From the NCBI GenBank assembly GCA_947579605.1, contig OX388317.1:23641384-23705383 (forward strand): a DNA stretch of 64,000 bases, given 5' to 3'. Both the position numbers and the translations under genes were made by a program. This DNA is from Athripsodes cinereus. Its lineage: Eukaryota; Arthropoda; Insecta; Trichoptera; Leptoceridae. Positions 53,000-63,879 of the stretch are shown here, piece after piece (the first letter of the stretch is position 1; every line of letters begins with the position of its first letter). The notes beneath the pieces were generated by a model. It saw only the letters and a list, made by a program, of their open reading frames with translations, was not told the origin of the DNA and made no database searches.

Positions 53000-53355
53000 A
53001 CCGTCTTATGCCGTGGAGTTCCCGAAAAACAATAGGTCTCCCACTCTCTTTTCTGTAAATTTTCAAATGTCCTGTAAAAGGCAGGTGTTCGTAAAACCTC
53101 ACGCTTAAGATTTATATTTTGAACTAATGTTTATTAAACCTTGAAAAATTTAGTACATAGAATGAATATATTTTATTAAATAATAATAACATAGAGCATA
53201 TAAGATTTACATTTACAATTCATCGATGACGTATGTCAGCCGTCCTGAATGCCTTATTCTTACTGTCACTGAGAGGATAATATGTTTATTATTTACGGTT
53301 ATTTCGCTGGCTACCCTACATGTGGGATATGCCGTGATGGTATAATAATAATAGT
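53000..53355 (+). repeat. SINE family A, full-length, with an 86-bp insert
   Basis: GCCGTGGAGTTCCCG, CCTGTAAAAGGCAGGTGTTC, GTCAGCCGTCCTGAATGCC, GGCTACCCTACATGTGGG and CCGTGATGGTATAATAATAA in order. TAAGATTTA at 53106-53114 and 53201-53209 marks an 86-bp insertion. Confidence 0.75.
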
Positions 53356-53867
53356 AGTAGTAACACTGTCATATTTTTGCTTGATTTATTGATGAATTTG
53401 AGCGCTTTCCTCAGAGACTGGATAACACCAAATCATACAATTAGATTTTCTATTTTATATGAATTTTCAGAGCAAACACAAATACCCTTAAATTATTTTA
53501 TTTTAAATTTGTCATGAAGTTCGAAATTTCGATGTGAAATTCGTAAACCATAAAAAAGTTAAACTCACTACTATTAATCTTCCCTCTAACAAAATTGTTT
53601 CCAACTGGGAAATGAGTTTATCCTTTATATAAATATACATTACATAATTTGTATTATATTTCACAAGTTGTATAGAATAGTGGTACATCTTAAGTTTCTT
53701 CGAGTGTGGGTACTTAGTTCTATTGTGAATATTGTAATACTAGTCTTGTTCTACACTGCTACCCCCAAAAAAATAATCATTAAATTGATAAATTAACACA
53801 TAAATATAGTATAAGAGTTTGTTAGAATATTCACTATTTTTTTTATTGTTTAACTGGATTTGGGTAA
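53356..53867. other. No gene recognised
   Basis: AT-rich; nothing supported. Confidence 0.4.
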
Positions 53868-54112
53868 GAATGACATAGAGGATATACTTGTCTGAAAGAG
53901 AGGGTGTGAGGAAACGCGAGCGTCCGAGAACCACGTGGATCAAATTCTCAAGGACGGCCGCGTGTTGAGTAAGAGGAACCGACGTGCGTGTATGAGAAAC
54001 TGATTGAATGTGGAGGAAGCGAAGGAAATTTGTAAAGATAGATCTGTTTGGCGTTCCGTTCTCTCTGCCTACCCCACTTGGGACACGGTGTGAAGGTATA
54101 GTATAGTGTAGA
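53868..54112 (+). pseudogene. LINE family A 3' end, recent 5'-truncated copy
   Basis: Close match to the intact LINE from AGAATGACATAGAGGATATA through GTGTTGAGTAAGAGGAACCG to CCCCACTTGGGACACGGTG and a GGTATAGTATAG tail. One 13-bp deletion (around CCACGTGG), an in-frame stop and few substitutions. It extends the family's 3' end evidence. Confidence 0.88.
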
Positions 54113-54506
54113 AAAAAACCAAATAGATGTTTTCCAATCGAGATGTCATATTTTAAACATTTGTTGCTGACTGGTTGAACTAGCAGAAAGTATTTTAAAA
54201 CTGGCAATATCACCACTCAAATATTTTAAACAATTGTATTCTAATTCTGTCATGATTTGAGCAATATTAAATTCACATAAAAAAATGATAACACTTATAT
54301 CTTTGCCAGCATACAAAATATTTATAATATTTTTAACCTAAAACCTGCCCAAAAATCAAACCTTTAATAGAGTGTATAAATTTCCATCCGTCTTGTCTAC
54401 GTTGTCTATTGAGGACATATAAAAATATACATACGAAAGGACAAAAACATTTATAAGAGTTGTTAAAAGCACTACATATATAATATCAACTCAACTCAAT
54501 AAAAAA
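54113..54506. other. No gene recognised
   Basis: AT-rich spacer before the Jockey-type LINE. Confidence 0.35.
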
Positions 54507-55244
54507 AATCAACTCTTGCTTAATGCCAAAAAATGTCAATTTATACGATTTGCTAGAATTAAAAACAAAATAGAATATAATTACCATCTAGACAACACCA
54601 AATTGGAATTGGTAAAAGAAATACGTGACCTTGGTGTCATTTTTGATGAGAAATTATCATTCTCATCTCACATTTCTGAAGTCACCAATAGAGCTCTAAA
54701 AACCTTGGGGTTCGTCCTGCGCACTGTTACTGACTTCGAAAATATCTTTGCAATCTTACGTTTGTATCAATCACTTGTTAGAAGTCATCTTGAATATAAT
54801 TCTCAAATTTGGTCACCAAGTTATAATGTCCACATTAATAATATTGAGCGCGTTCAGCATAGATTCTTAAGATACATTAACTTTAAATTACGTATACCAC
54901 TAGAAGAATTAAGTTATGAATATTTACAAAAGGAATTGGAATTGGAAAGTTTGGAAGATAGAAGAATCGTAAATGATCTCATATTTTTGTTTAAAATTGT
55001 TAATAATTGTTTTGACAACCCTGAATTAGTGCAGCTCATCAATTATCGTGTACCTAGTAGATATACGAGGAGCCGTGAATTGTTTTATTGCGACAACTTC
55101 ACGACAAACTACGTCACGCATACAGTTATTCCTCGGTTACACGGCTTAGGAAACCGGTACTTATCAGACATAGACTTGTTCAATATAAACCTAAATAGTT
55201 TCAGGAATCTGGTAAAAGATATTTTTCGCCCCCCAAATTGTTGA
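54507..55244 (+). pseudogene. Jockey-type LINE reverse transcriptase C-terminus, 5'-truncated
   Basis: An open frame of about 245 codons starting in mid-domain at NQLLLNAKKCQFIRF. Thumb words VKEIRDLGVIFDEKLSFSSH and YQSLVRSHLEYNSQIWSPSY, then NIERVQHRFLRYI and the C-terminal SFRNLVKDIFRPP are typical of Jockey-clade elements. The YxDD palm lies upstream of the truncation. The frame is unbroken, so the copy is young. A long 3' UTR follows to an AAATAAATAAAT tail at about 56095. Confidence 0.88.
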
Positions 55245-56095
55245 CTCATATTTTGAATTTTAGTGAAATTGAATTTATTTAATTCATGATAATTTTCCTT
55301 AATTTTATATGATTATAGATTGGTATGTTTCACGGTATTGATGTTATAAAGATTTTAATTATTCACTTCATCTCCTTTATTTGTAATTATAATTTTGTTT
55401 TATGTCATGATTGAAGTTATTTAATTGCACGATTTAAATTTTTAATTATATTTTTAATTTTTTGATTGTGTATGTATTCTTTTTTGCTGCGATTAACTTA
55501 CTTACTGATGTGATTTACAATATTTATAGATGAAATCTCAATCTTACAACTTGTTCACAGTATCAGTTTGTCAACCTTACATTGAATATTTTAATCTCTA
55601 GTTTTATTTTAGTCTCATAATTATTTTTTATCATGAGTTTTTGTGTGTATTTGTGTTTTTTACCATTGACCAATCCAAGTTGTACCATACTCGCTGCCTC
55701 ATAAGCGGGCGCTTACTGTACATTATACAGTTGTAGTATAATTATAATTGTTACCCGTCTGATGCTAGCGAGACGTCATGTCGTACATTTCGTTGTTATT
55801 TTGATTAGTTTTTTATAAACAAAATGGGAAGAAATGCATATAAATATACAATTAATTGTTTGTAAAATTTGTTATTTAAACTGCATTAATGTTCTCTGTG
55901 TTTTGTATGAGATTTATGAAGGATTGTATGTAACTGATGATGTGAGATGGATAGGTTGGTGAATTATTGTATTGTCTTTATTAATTGTTAATGCTTTTTA
56001 ATTGGAAATTGGTGATTTTCTTATTGTATAATGTATTTTTTTTATGTTAAAGGCGATAGCCGTTTATGTATTAAATAAATAAATAAATAAATAAA
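55245..56095 (+). repeat. 3' UTR and tail of the Jockey-type LINE
   Basis: AT-rich 850 bp with CGCTGCCTCATAAGCGGGCG and GGCGATAGCCGTTTATG words, ending in AAATAAATAAATAAATAAA. Confidence 0.75.
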
Positions 56096-56329
56096 TATGT
56101 TATATATACTATTCAGTATATAGGTAGCCTCCTACGTAAAATATGCAAACCTATTAATTTGTTTCATCCAGGTGTTTCCTGAGAAACGCTTCTAATCTGA
56201 CAAAGTCTAATTGACTATAAAGATTTCAGATTGTACCAATACGAGTGTTCTATTGTTTGAAGAAATTCGAAAAAATTTCACGTGATTGTACGTTTCTCAT
56301 AAAACGTTAGTTTTACGAGGAGCCCAACT

Positions 56330-56592
56330 CTGTTATTAACAGTCATTTTACTTCAGGTCTGAGAATTGTAAATGCGTCTCCCATTCTATTTGTAAGTTTT
56401 TGGGTGTCTTGTAAAATGACGGTATTCGAAAAATATCACATACACAAATATGTGACCTCTTCGATTCAGTTGCGATGCGGTATGCCACCCATCCTGCATG
56501 TCTTACTTTGTATTGATTAAGGCAAAAAGATTTGCATGTTTATTCTGTGCATTTACTCCGTTGGCTACCTCACTTGCGAGAGACAATACCGT
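56330..56592 (+). repeat. SINE family A copy
   Basis: GTCTCCCATTCTATTTGTAA, GGTATGCCACCCATCCTGCA and CGTTGGCTACCTCACTTGCG in order; the tail is lost. Confidence 0.7.
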
Positions 56593-57342
56593 ACACAATA
56601 TACGTAACTATATTTACAAAAACCGTTACCTCAAGAAATATAATAGAATCTTCCTTTAGTTCGAGTAAACAAATCGTGGAAAAACGTCACCACATCCGCA
56701 AGCCACCCTATAGTAAACATAAGATTAAAACCGCTCCTTTATTGTAAAAGATTGTTATATGAAAGTAATAAGCGGTGTTATACAGTAGAATAAATATCTA
56801 CAAACCATGTTTACAGTACTAAGTATATCTTCTGTTATTTAGCTGCTACTTTTAGTGTACTTGACCCGTAAACACATTTATTAAACTTCCCTCGTTTGCC
56901 CAATATTTCAAACTGCCTTTAGGGTGTCGCTTATCCTGAGCTGGCTCTTTATTTCCTTTAATGTGTTTTCACATCCAATATACATGAATGTTTTACAGAT
57001 ATTTTATACCGCAATGTAAGGTACAGATGGAGTGAATCTCAATGATACCTATCAGCCCTTAGATCTACGTCATATTATTATCACTTTAATGTGATCGATC
57101 TAACGTTGAAACTAATATAATTGTGAAAATACCTAACCAAAAAACACAACACAAACAAATGTGGAACAACCAATTGTGTCAGGTATAATTGACTATATTT
57201 TTAATTTATCCTTGGTATGATGATTTTAAGAGTTGTACGCTTATCTGTTTATGCTAATTGTGTTCATGAGAGCTTATATTTTTTTTGATGTGCTGTGTAA
57301 TTTGTATATGGGTTAATATTATTAATTGTGTCGGTGCACACG
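56593..57342. other. No gene recognised
   Basis: AT-rich; nothing supported. Confidence 0.4.
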
Positions 57343-57440
57343 TAGAAGAATTCCATAATTAGGTAAATTGAAACAAGTGTTTCATTCTACTACAAACTAT
57401 TGATCAAGAGAGAGAGACAGCTTTCGACTTATCAGGTTAT
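57343..57440 (+). repeat. Family X element, decayed copy
   Basis: GTGTCGGTGCACACGTAG, AGAATTCCATAATTAGG, AACAAGTGTTTCATTCTACT and AGAGAGAGACAGCTTTCGAC. Only the tail and one arm remain. Confidence 0.55.
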
Positions 57441-58264
57441 TATCGTTGGATAATATTGTTTGGTTTTCTTTTCCATAAGTTAGTTGTATGAGAACAATAA
57501 TATATTTAAGCATATTATGAGTGAATGTTTCTCAGATTTTGGTGTTAAGTTATTGTGAAGTATTGAAGTTGTAAAACAAATTTAACCAAATCAAGGGCTA
57601 GCTCGGGATAAGCGTTTCCCTAAGGGCTAAGTGTACATTTAAATATTGGGCCTAAGCCAGATTGAGTGGATACCGAATAGTTCCCGAATAACCGTTTCAG
57701 GTCTACATACTTCTACTTTCAGTAACGATTGTATAAATCATTACTAAATCCATTTATCAATTTCTCTAACAGGCAGAAGCGCTGCCTCGAAAAACATCAA
57801 TTCACAATAATTTTTCATTGCGTCATTCCAATAGGCATTACGTCACTTCATCATCCTCCGAGAGTTGATTTTTCAATCAATCTTTATATCTACAAAAAAA
57901 TAAACTAATGCTGACGGACGATTCCACGATGAATGTAAAATGGGAATATACGAGTATACTAATATATAAAAAACATCTATTATGGTCGATTTCCGGTCGA
58001 TAAGGGAAAATTAATATTACTTTGTGATTGAAAATTCACAGAATTATCCATGCTCTATTCACATAAATTTGAAATATCACGATAACTACGAGGTAAAATA
58101 ATTTATGTTTATATGAAAACTGTTTTTCTTTTCATATTTTTGAATAAGCAATTGATGACGAAACACAAATTTACTATTGCATATATGAAACGTATTTTTA
58201 TTGATTTTTAAACATTCCTTGCGGATATATTTAGATAATGAATTTAAGATAATGTTTAAAATAT
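57441..58264. other. No gene recognised
   Basis: AT-rich; nothing supported. Confidence 0.4.
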
Positions 58265-58415
58265 CAACACTGTTTATTTTTCACACTGATAATTTTATAA
58301 TTCGAGCGCTTTCGTAAAGAAAACTGGTCATTATTAAGATAACTTTTCTAGGGTCTAATAACTATCTTGACGAAAGCGCTCGAGTTATCAGTGAGAAAAG
58401 TAAACAGTGTTACGA
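58265..58415. mobile_element. Inverted pair of Penelope-type terminal words with decayed hammerheads
   Basis: The outer words AACACTGTTTATTTTTCACA and its near complement GTGAGAAAAGTAAACAGTGTT face each other. Each arm has GAAAGCGCTCGA, that is GAAA, palindromic AGCGCT and the cleavage base C, with stem II GTC/GAC visible on the plus-strand copy. Box 1 is unrecognisable in both. Confidence 0.5.
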
Positions 58416-60534
58416 GTGTTGGTTCGTGCGTTTTCTTAAATATGTTTTTTCACGATGCAAAGGCACAAACCCACGAGCAAAATTCATTTATTCATAAACG
58501 TACAGCCTTTCCCTTTTATGTACATATCAGGGTTTACATGAATAGGTACACATTAAAGTAAAGATGATGAAGGCAGTAATGATTGTAGTTATTAACATTT
58601 AATAAATAAAATCAGACAAAACAATAGAAAGAGAGGATATTGAAGAGATCATATAGTTTCAAAAGTGACTTGCGCATTTAACTAAATTAAGTGAAGGTGT
58701 ACAAAACACATGTTCAGTTATATATTTTTTATTAAAAAAAAATCAACAATTTCAGACTTCGTTGATTCGTAACTATTGGAAAACTATTCCTGATTTTTCC
58801 TCACGGAGTTTACGCTGTAGCATGTGCTGCAAATTAAATATCTATTTAACGATTTTTTATCTATCTACACCATCACAATTTTCCCAAAAAGAAGGGCAAA
58901 TAAAGTCACATCAACCTACATTATAAATTTCATTTTTTTGTTTCTCAATTATGCTTTGAATCTGGATAGAAATTCGTAATGTAAATTGAGAACTAGACAG
59001 TGAATGTGTGTGTACCCCGAATTAATAATGAATGCATAATTAATTTAACCATGATTTTTATACATTGTATGTAGCCTCTCTGGCAAGCGAAAGGCTAAAA
59101 GATAACCGACATCATCTCCGGTTTTGAGGCTAATTATTCTATCAACATGAAAGCAGGTAATAATAAGAACAACTAACTAATTTCTCGTCTGTTTAATCTC
59201 TATTGCAATACCGAGATCACCACCACAGCACCACCTGATGGAATATATAACGAGGACTCTGCTAACTCTACCTGTTGTGAATTATTCATTGGGGAATCCA
59301 TAGAAAATTCACCAGGTGGAAATCACGGAATAATTCATGACGCTTAAAACTGACTACCTGTCCATCATGCTTTAGTTACTTTTCATATTGCGAAAATTGT
59401 ATCGTTTTAACCATAGGATATTTATACGACAATACTAACACAAGGTACAATTAATGTGAACACTGTGACGTCTATGCGACAAATACATAATTTTCAGAGC
59501 GCTAGTATATAGTAGTAGTAGCTAGTATCCCATACACATTGTATTGACTTTCTTAAATTCTTATTTACACGACTGAGCTGCGGATCGTATTGGAACTAAA
59601 GAGTGTCGCACAGGATATATCCGAATAGAAAAAAGACGTGAAACTTTGCTGCAAGCTAATCCACATAAGGATTGAGACCAGAAAGAGCAAGATACACAAG
59701 GACATGTCTTCTGTTCCTACGGTATTGAAAGCAAAGCGACGCTGAACTACATCAAAACCCAATTTCGTAATTTATCTACATTTGTATGTTTAATTTGACA
59801 TGCAGTCTATGCATTGAGTTCTTAGTTAAAAAGTATGTTTATTCTGCAATTCAATACTTAAATCTGAAGATACTTTTCAGCTTTTATGCTTTGAAAGTTC
59901 GTAAGTCAAAAAATCTAAAAATTGTTCAGTTTTTCAGATTACCCTTGCGGACATTATTATCTGGAGAAAAACTTACTAATGTTTGATTCCATCTTGAAAT
60001 TGAAAAGAAACTGAAAAGTACTAGGTACATCTAATGACATTTTCGTGCGACTTGTAATTTGCATCGTATGATTTGGTGATGTCTATTTTAAGTATTCGAC
60101 AAATTCGATGCAAGTTTAAAATGGTGATACGAACCTCATGATGTTACATATTGTATACACTTCCATTTATTATTGTTTAAAGGAAATACTCAGTTGAACT
60201 TTCAGCTTTCTGAAGGCTGAATCACTAAGCACTTACCTATTACTGCCTATCAAGCTTGTATTATTTATTTATTTAGCTTATCGAATACTAAGTGCTGAAG
60301 TCGAAGAATATGTAAACCAAGCGAATTTTCATTATAAAGAATTCAACATATGGAATTCAGCTACTAATGAGGTTAGAAGAATGTTTGTGGTTTAGGATTA
60401 AAAGTGGCTAAATTACAAAACTGTATTTTTAAACTATGTATGTATGTAGAAATATTTCTTGTGTCAATTTTTTTCACTTTGGGTGTGAATTATTAATAGA
60501 TAAATAAACATGATTATATGAAGAGTTTTCCACT
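58416..60534. other. No gene recognised
   Basis: AT-rich. 58860-58910 holds a short SINE A-like word (CACCATCACAATTTTCCCAA). 59575-59765 is GC-richer and could be a decayed retroelement fragment, but no family word is clear. Confidence 0.35.
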
Positions 60535-60775
60535 ATGTCTTAAATAATCACTTTAAATTTTAAAGGTCTGTGAACGGTTTCGACACGTTAGTATCATTGA
60601 TGAACAACAAATTGAACATTTTTTTCAATCTCAAATACAGTTTGCAATCTGCTCGTCAACGTGTCGAAACCGCTTACAGAACTATTGAAATTTGAAGTGA
60701 TAATTTAGTACATAGTGGAAAACTTTTCATATAATCATGTCGCGTAATTATCACATTGTGATTTGAAGTTTAAAT
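60535..60775. mobile_element. Inverted Penelope-type pair with decayed hammerheads
   Basis: Arms GAGTTTTCCACTATGTCTTA and its complement (TAGTGGAAAACTTTTCAT) enclose two GTGTCGAAACCG words in opposite strands (GAAA plus palindromic CCGG remnant). Box 1 reads TCAATGA in one arm and is lost in the other. It ends with ATCATGTCGCGTAATTATCA. Confidence 0.45.
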
Positions 60776-61481
60776 GTATATGAACTAAATATTATATAAA
60801 TCCAATATTTTATTTTATTTTATTTATTATTCCAAATAGAGCATACAAAATTAACATAAAAAACAATATAATGGAATATATTGCTCCACTAGATAAGGGT
60901 ATAATTATATTATTCTGAGATGAGTAGGAGGCAATTCACAATGTGTCCAGTAACTTTACGAACATTGTGTAGTAATATCTCCTATTTATAAGAGAAAATG
61001 AGAAAGCAACATTTATCCGAGTCAAGGACAGGTTTTTCAATTTATGTTTGCTCTAGTTATTAAGCGGTCGTCGTTTTTATCACAGTGTTTACGTTCTAGT
61101 GGTTGGAGAGCTAAATTTATATTCTAGTCTCTGTATTATCTTCATGTAAGTATTGTAATTTAAAGTTACCCTATAAACTTGTCTCGTAAATGTAGTTATT
61201 ATTTATTTTACCCTCCCCACTCTAAGAAACCCATGCTGATGTTGGAGGTTTTATTAAAAAAGTTTCCATGAAAACCAAAAATAATTATTTTATAAATGTT
61301 TTGTTGTTTTTTTAAGCTTAATTAAATTTCTTATTTATTATTTGAAAACCTACTATGTTGTTTAGAATTATAAAAGACTCCCTCTGTCTCGAAATGCCAA
61401 TAATTATTTTTACTTTTTTTAAACGTAGCTTTTGAAAGATAGTCGAAAATTATTATTTCGTAATATACAATTAATATATTT
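60776..61481. other. No gene recognised
   Basis: AT-rich; TTATTTATTATTCCAAATAG near 60822 may be a reversed LINE tail. Confidence 0.35.
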
Positions 61482-61500
61482 GATGATGATGATGATGATG
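61482..61500. repeat. (GAT)n run
   Basis: Six GAT units, probably a retroposon tail. Confidence 0.8.
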
Positions 61501-61548
61501 AAAGGGTGAGTTTATCGCAAAGGGGTCATCTCTTCCAATGTACCCAAA
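61498..61548 (-). repeat. Repeat family B fragment
   Basis: GGGTGAGTTTATCGCAAAGG and CATCTCTTCCAATGTACCC. Confidence 0.55.
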
Positions 61549-61555
61549 GAATCAT

Positions 61556-61705
61556 ATTTTTTTATTTATTTATTCAATAATACACGGCAATAAGCCTTTA
61601 ACTTTAAATGTTAACAAAATAGAAAATACATACATAGACATAACAATGACATAAAAATGTGTAAAATAATTTATGGTGTCGAAGACCAAACAGTAATCAG
61701 CGAAT
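61556..61705 (-). repeat. Repeat family D (LINE 3' end), copy 2
   Basis: TTTATTTATTTATTCAATAA, TACACGGCAATAAGCC, ACATAACAATGACATAAAAA and GACCAAACAGTAATCAG, as at 49075-49245. Confidence 0.6.
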
Positions 61706-61734
61706 ATTATAAGAACAATTGAAATAATAACAAA

Positions 61735-61956
61735 CAAAACGAAATAAATAAAACAAGCGTTTTATTCTACTAATGATTTATTCGATGAGAGAGACGTCTT
61801 TCGTCTTATAGGGACATTGTCAATCTCCTTTGACAATGATTGACAATGTCCTTATACGAGAGACGTATCTCTCATCGAATAAATCATTAGTAGAATAAAA
61901 CGCTTGTATTATTTATTTCGATATGGAATTTTACTACCTAAACACCGACACAGTGA
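61735..61956 (-). mobile_element. Family X hairpin element, best minus-strand copy
   Basis: The inverted arms run from GAAATAAATAAAACAAGCG (61741) to the complement at about 61919, followed by ATATGGAATTTTACTACC and ACACCGACACAGTG. As at 7950, the tail lies on one side and the arm farther from it keeps the complete core (61787-61827, minus strand). The other arm has GAGA for GAAA. Confidence 0.72.
61787..61827 (-). ncRNA. Hammerhead-like ribozyme with U3-A8 core, best copy
   Basis: Minus strand: stem I GAGA/TCTC (4 bp), TTGACAA (61823-61817), an extra T, stem II GTC/GAC with a 7-nt loop, GAAA (61802-61799), palindromic AGACGTCT (61799-61792), cleavage base C (61791|61790). All non-core stems pair. 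Only positions 3 and 8 leave the consensus, and they do so together. Confidence 0.55.
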
Positions 61957-62066
61957 GGAAATAACAAACAAATTTTTCCCCTTTCACGACACAAGCTTTT
62001 AGTTACTGTGAAAGGTGTATAAGGTTGTATTTAGGTTTATAACAAAAAAACCCAGCAATATCTTTA

Positions 62067-62068
<2 letters not shown>

Positions 62069-62101
<33 letters not shown>
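62069..62101. repeat. (AT)n microsatellite
   Basis: About 16 uninterrupted AT units. Confidence 0.95.
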
Positions 62102-62103
<2 letters not shown>

Positions 62104-62139
62104 AAAAAAAACAGTATCATTATAAAATCAATTATATCA

Positions 62140-62292
62140 TTTTTGTAATTTTTTGTAGTGTCCTGTAAAACGCAGGTGTTCGTCAAAAGTTACATAATAT
62201 AAAAATTAACACATACAATCAATAATTTTGAATGTCTATTATTTTACTATCATAGAGAGGACAATCTGTATGTTTATTAAATGCAGTTATGT
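62140..62292 (+). repeat. SINE family A, shortened copy
   Basis: GTCCTGTAAAACGCAGGTGT, AATTTTGAATGTCTATTATT and ATAGAGAGGACAATCTGTAT. The 3' end is missing. Confidence 0.6.
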
Positions 62293-62689
62293 ACTCCACC
62301 TTGAAATTACGAAATGAGAATCGAAAATCCATTTTGGTGGTAGGTATGGGGTGTACCTACGTGGGGTGGATGAGATAATTCGTGTGATTTACATGTTCCA
62401 GATTAGAACGTCCTGTTTTTGTTATTCACAGCAGCAATAACAAATCCCAATCAGAGTGAAGAGTAAAGAGTGAAGACATCTCTCCTCCTATTCATATGAT
62501 CAAATAAAATATTTTCAACAACAGATTATAATGATATGTACAGTAAGTAAGCAGCACTCTAACTGAACACGTGGGTAAAATTATATTAAAAATTATAAAA
62601 AGATTCTTTCTTTAGATACCGCTCAATAAGTTTAAAGAATATAAGCGATGAACATTGAATTATGTAGCTTATAATTTTATGATACTTAA
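62293..62689. other. No gene recognised
   Basis: AT-rich; nothing supported. Confidence 0.35.
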
Positions 62690-63095
62690 TACTACTAGTG
62701 GAGTAGCCAACAGATCAGCTGCATGTAATAAACATGTAAGCTGTCCTCTCCATGCAAACAAAAAATTAAGACATTCAGGATGAGTCCTTGTATTCAAAAA
62801 TTTGTATTTAAAAACTGTTTTTTTTTTATATATTTATTTCATACAAAACAATATAAAATACAGTTGCGCCAAATGCATTAAAACAGATTTGTCGGCAAGT
62901 TCCTTTATATAATAACAATATATACATAATTAATTTAAACCTAACCAAAAGTAGCTGTATATAATGATGATGTGCAAAATAATAAATAAATAAATGAATG
63001 GCAAATCTAGTCGCTGAATTTAAGATGAAAGATGTCTTTATTTTCGATCACCAGCCTTTTACAGGACAAGGGCCCATAAGACAAAATTGTGTTTT
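62690..63095 (-). repeat. SINE family A copy with a nested retroposon fragment
   Basis: CTAGTGGAGTAGCCAACAG, GTAAGCTGTCCTCTCCATG and GACATTCAGGATGAGT are followed, after about 215 foreign bases ending AATAAATAAATAAATGAATG, by GCAAATCTAGTCGCTGAATT and CCTTTTACAGGACAAGG. Confidence 0.7.
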
Positions 63096-63879
63096 GAGCT
63101 ATCTATGGTTTTTTTTTTTAAATTATCTCTTTCCATGTTTTCTTTCCTTGTAACATAAGTACGTTATATGACTAGTCAATCATAATATGCTAATATACTT
63201 TGTATTAAAGATATGCACTAAATAAAATTGGCAGAGTAAAACCATTCGCAACTAAAATTTAAACTGAAATCCCGACAAAACTGGCATCGACCCTTCAAAC
63301 AGAATAAGTGTAATGAATTAAAATATTTCAATTAAAATTAATGCAGATAAAGACAACACACGGGGGAATTCATTTCCACATTCTCTAATAAAAGGGTCCA
63401 TTTATCCATACATATTTGTTATAGCAGCCGTCTCAATTATGAATATACCTACTCAGTATGAGTTTTAATTGAGATAAAGTTACTTATGTTTGAACATGTA
63501 ACTACACCACTGGTAAGACTACTTACTTACATGAGGATAAAATAACGGTATTACTACAAACTTCATGGAAACTTAAACTTGTGTTAGTCTTACAGTAACC
63601 ACCTAAAGCTATTAACTTTATTGCAAACAAAAAACAAAGGTTTAAGTTTGTAACTTCTTTCAACCAACCACTCAATTTTGATCATTTATGTCAAATTTTC
63701 AATGTAGCCAGATGAAGCGTAAAAAAACATGTGTCACTTTCTATACAAAAAAAATAATCATTTCATAAGAAAATATAATTCCGGAATAAATAGTACTAGA
63801 TTAAAAGGGTTAGAATTAGATTTTTTGACAGAGAAAGGATATTTTGAGTTATATGTAATAACATGTTCTGAAATTTATG
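63096..63879. other. No gene recognised
   Basis: AT-rich; nothing supported. Confidence 0.4.

Noticed and set aside
55930..55960. CTGATGATG word as another hammerhead
   Set aside because: No GAAA box or palindromic stem III follows within a usable distance.
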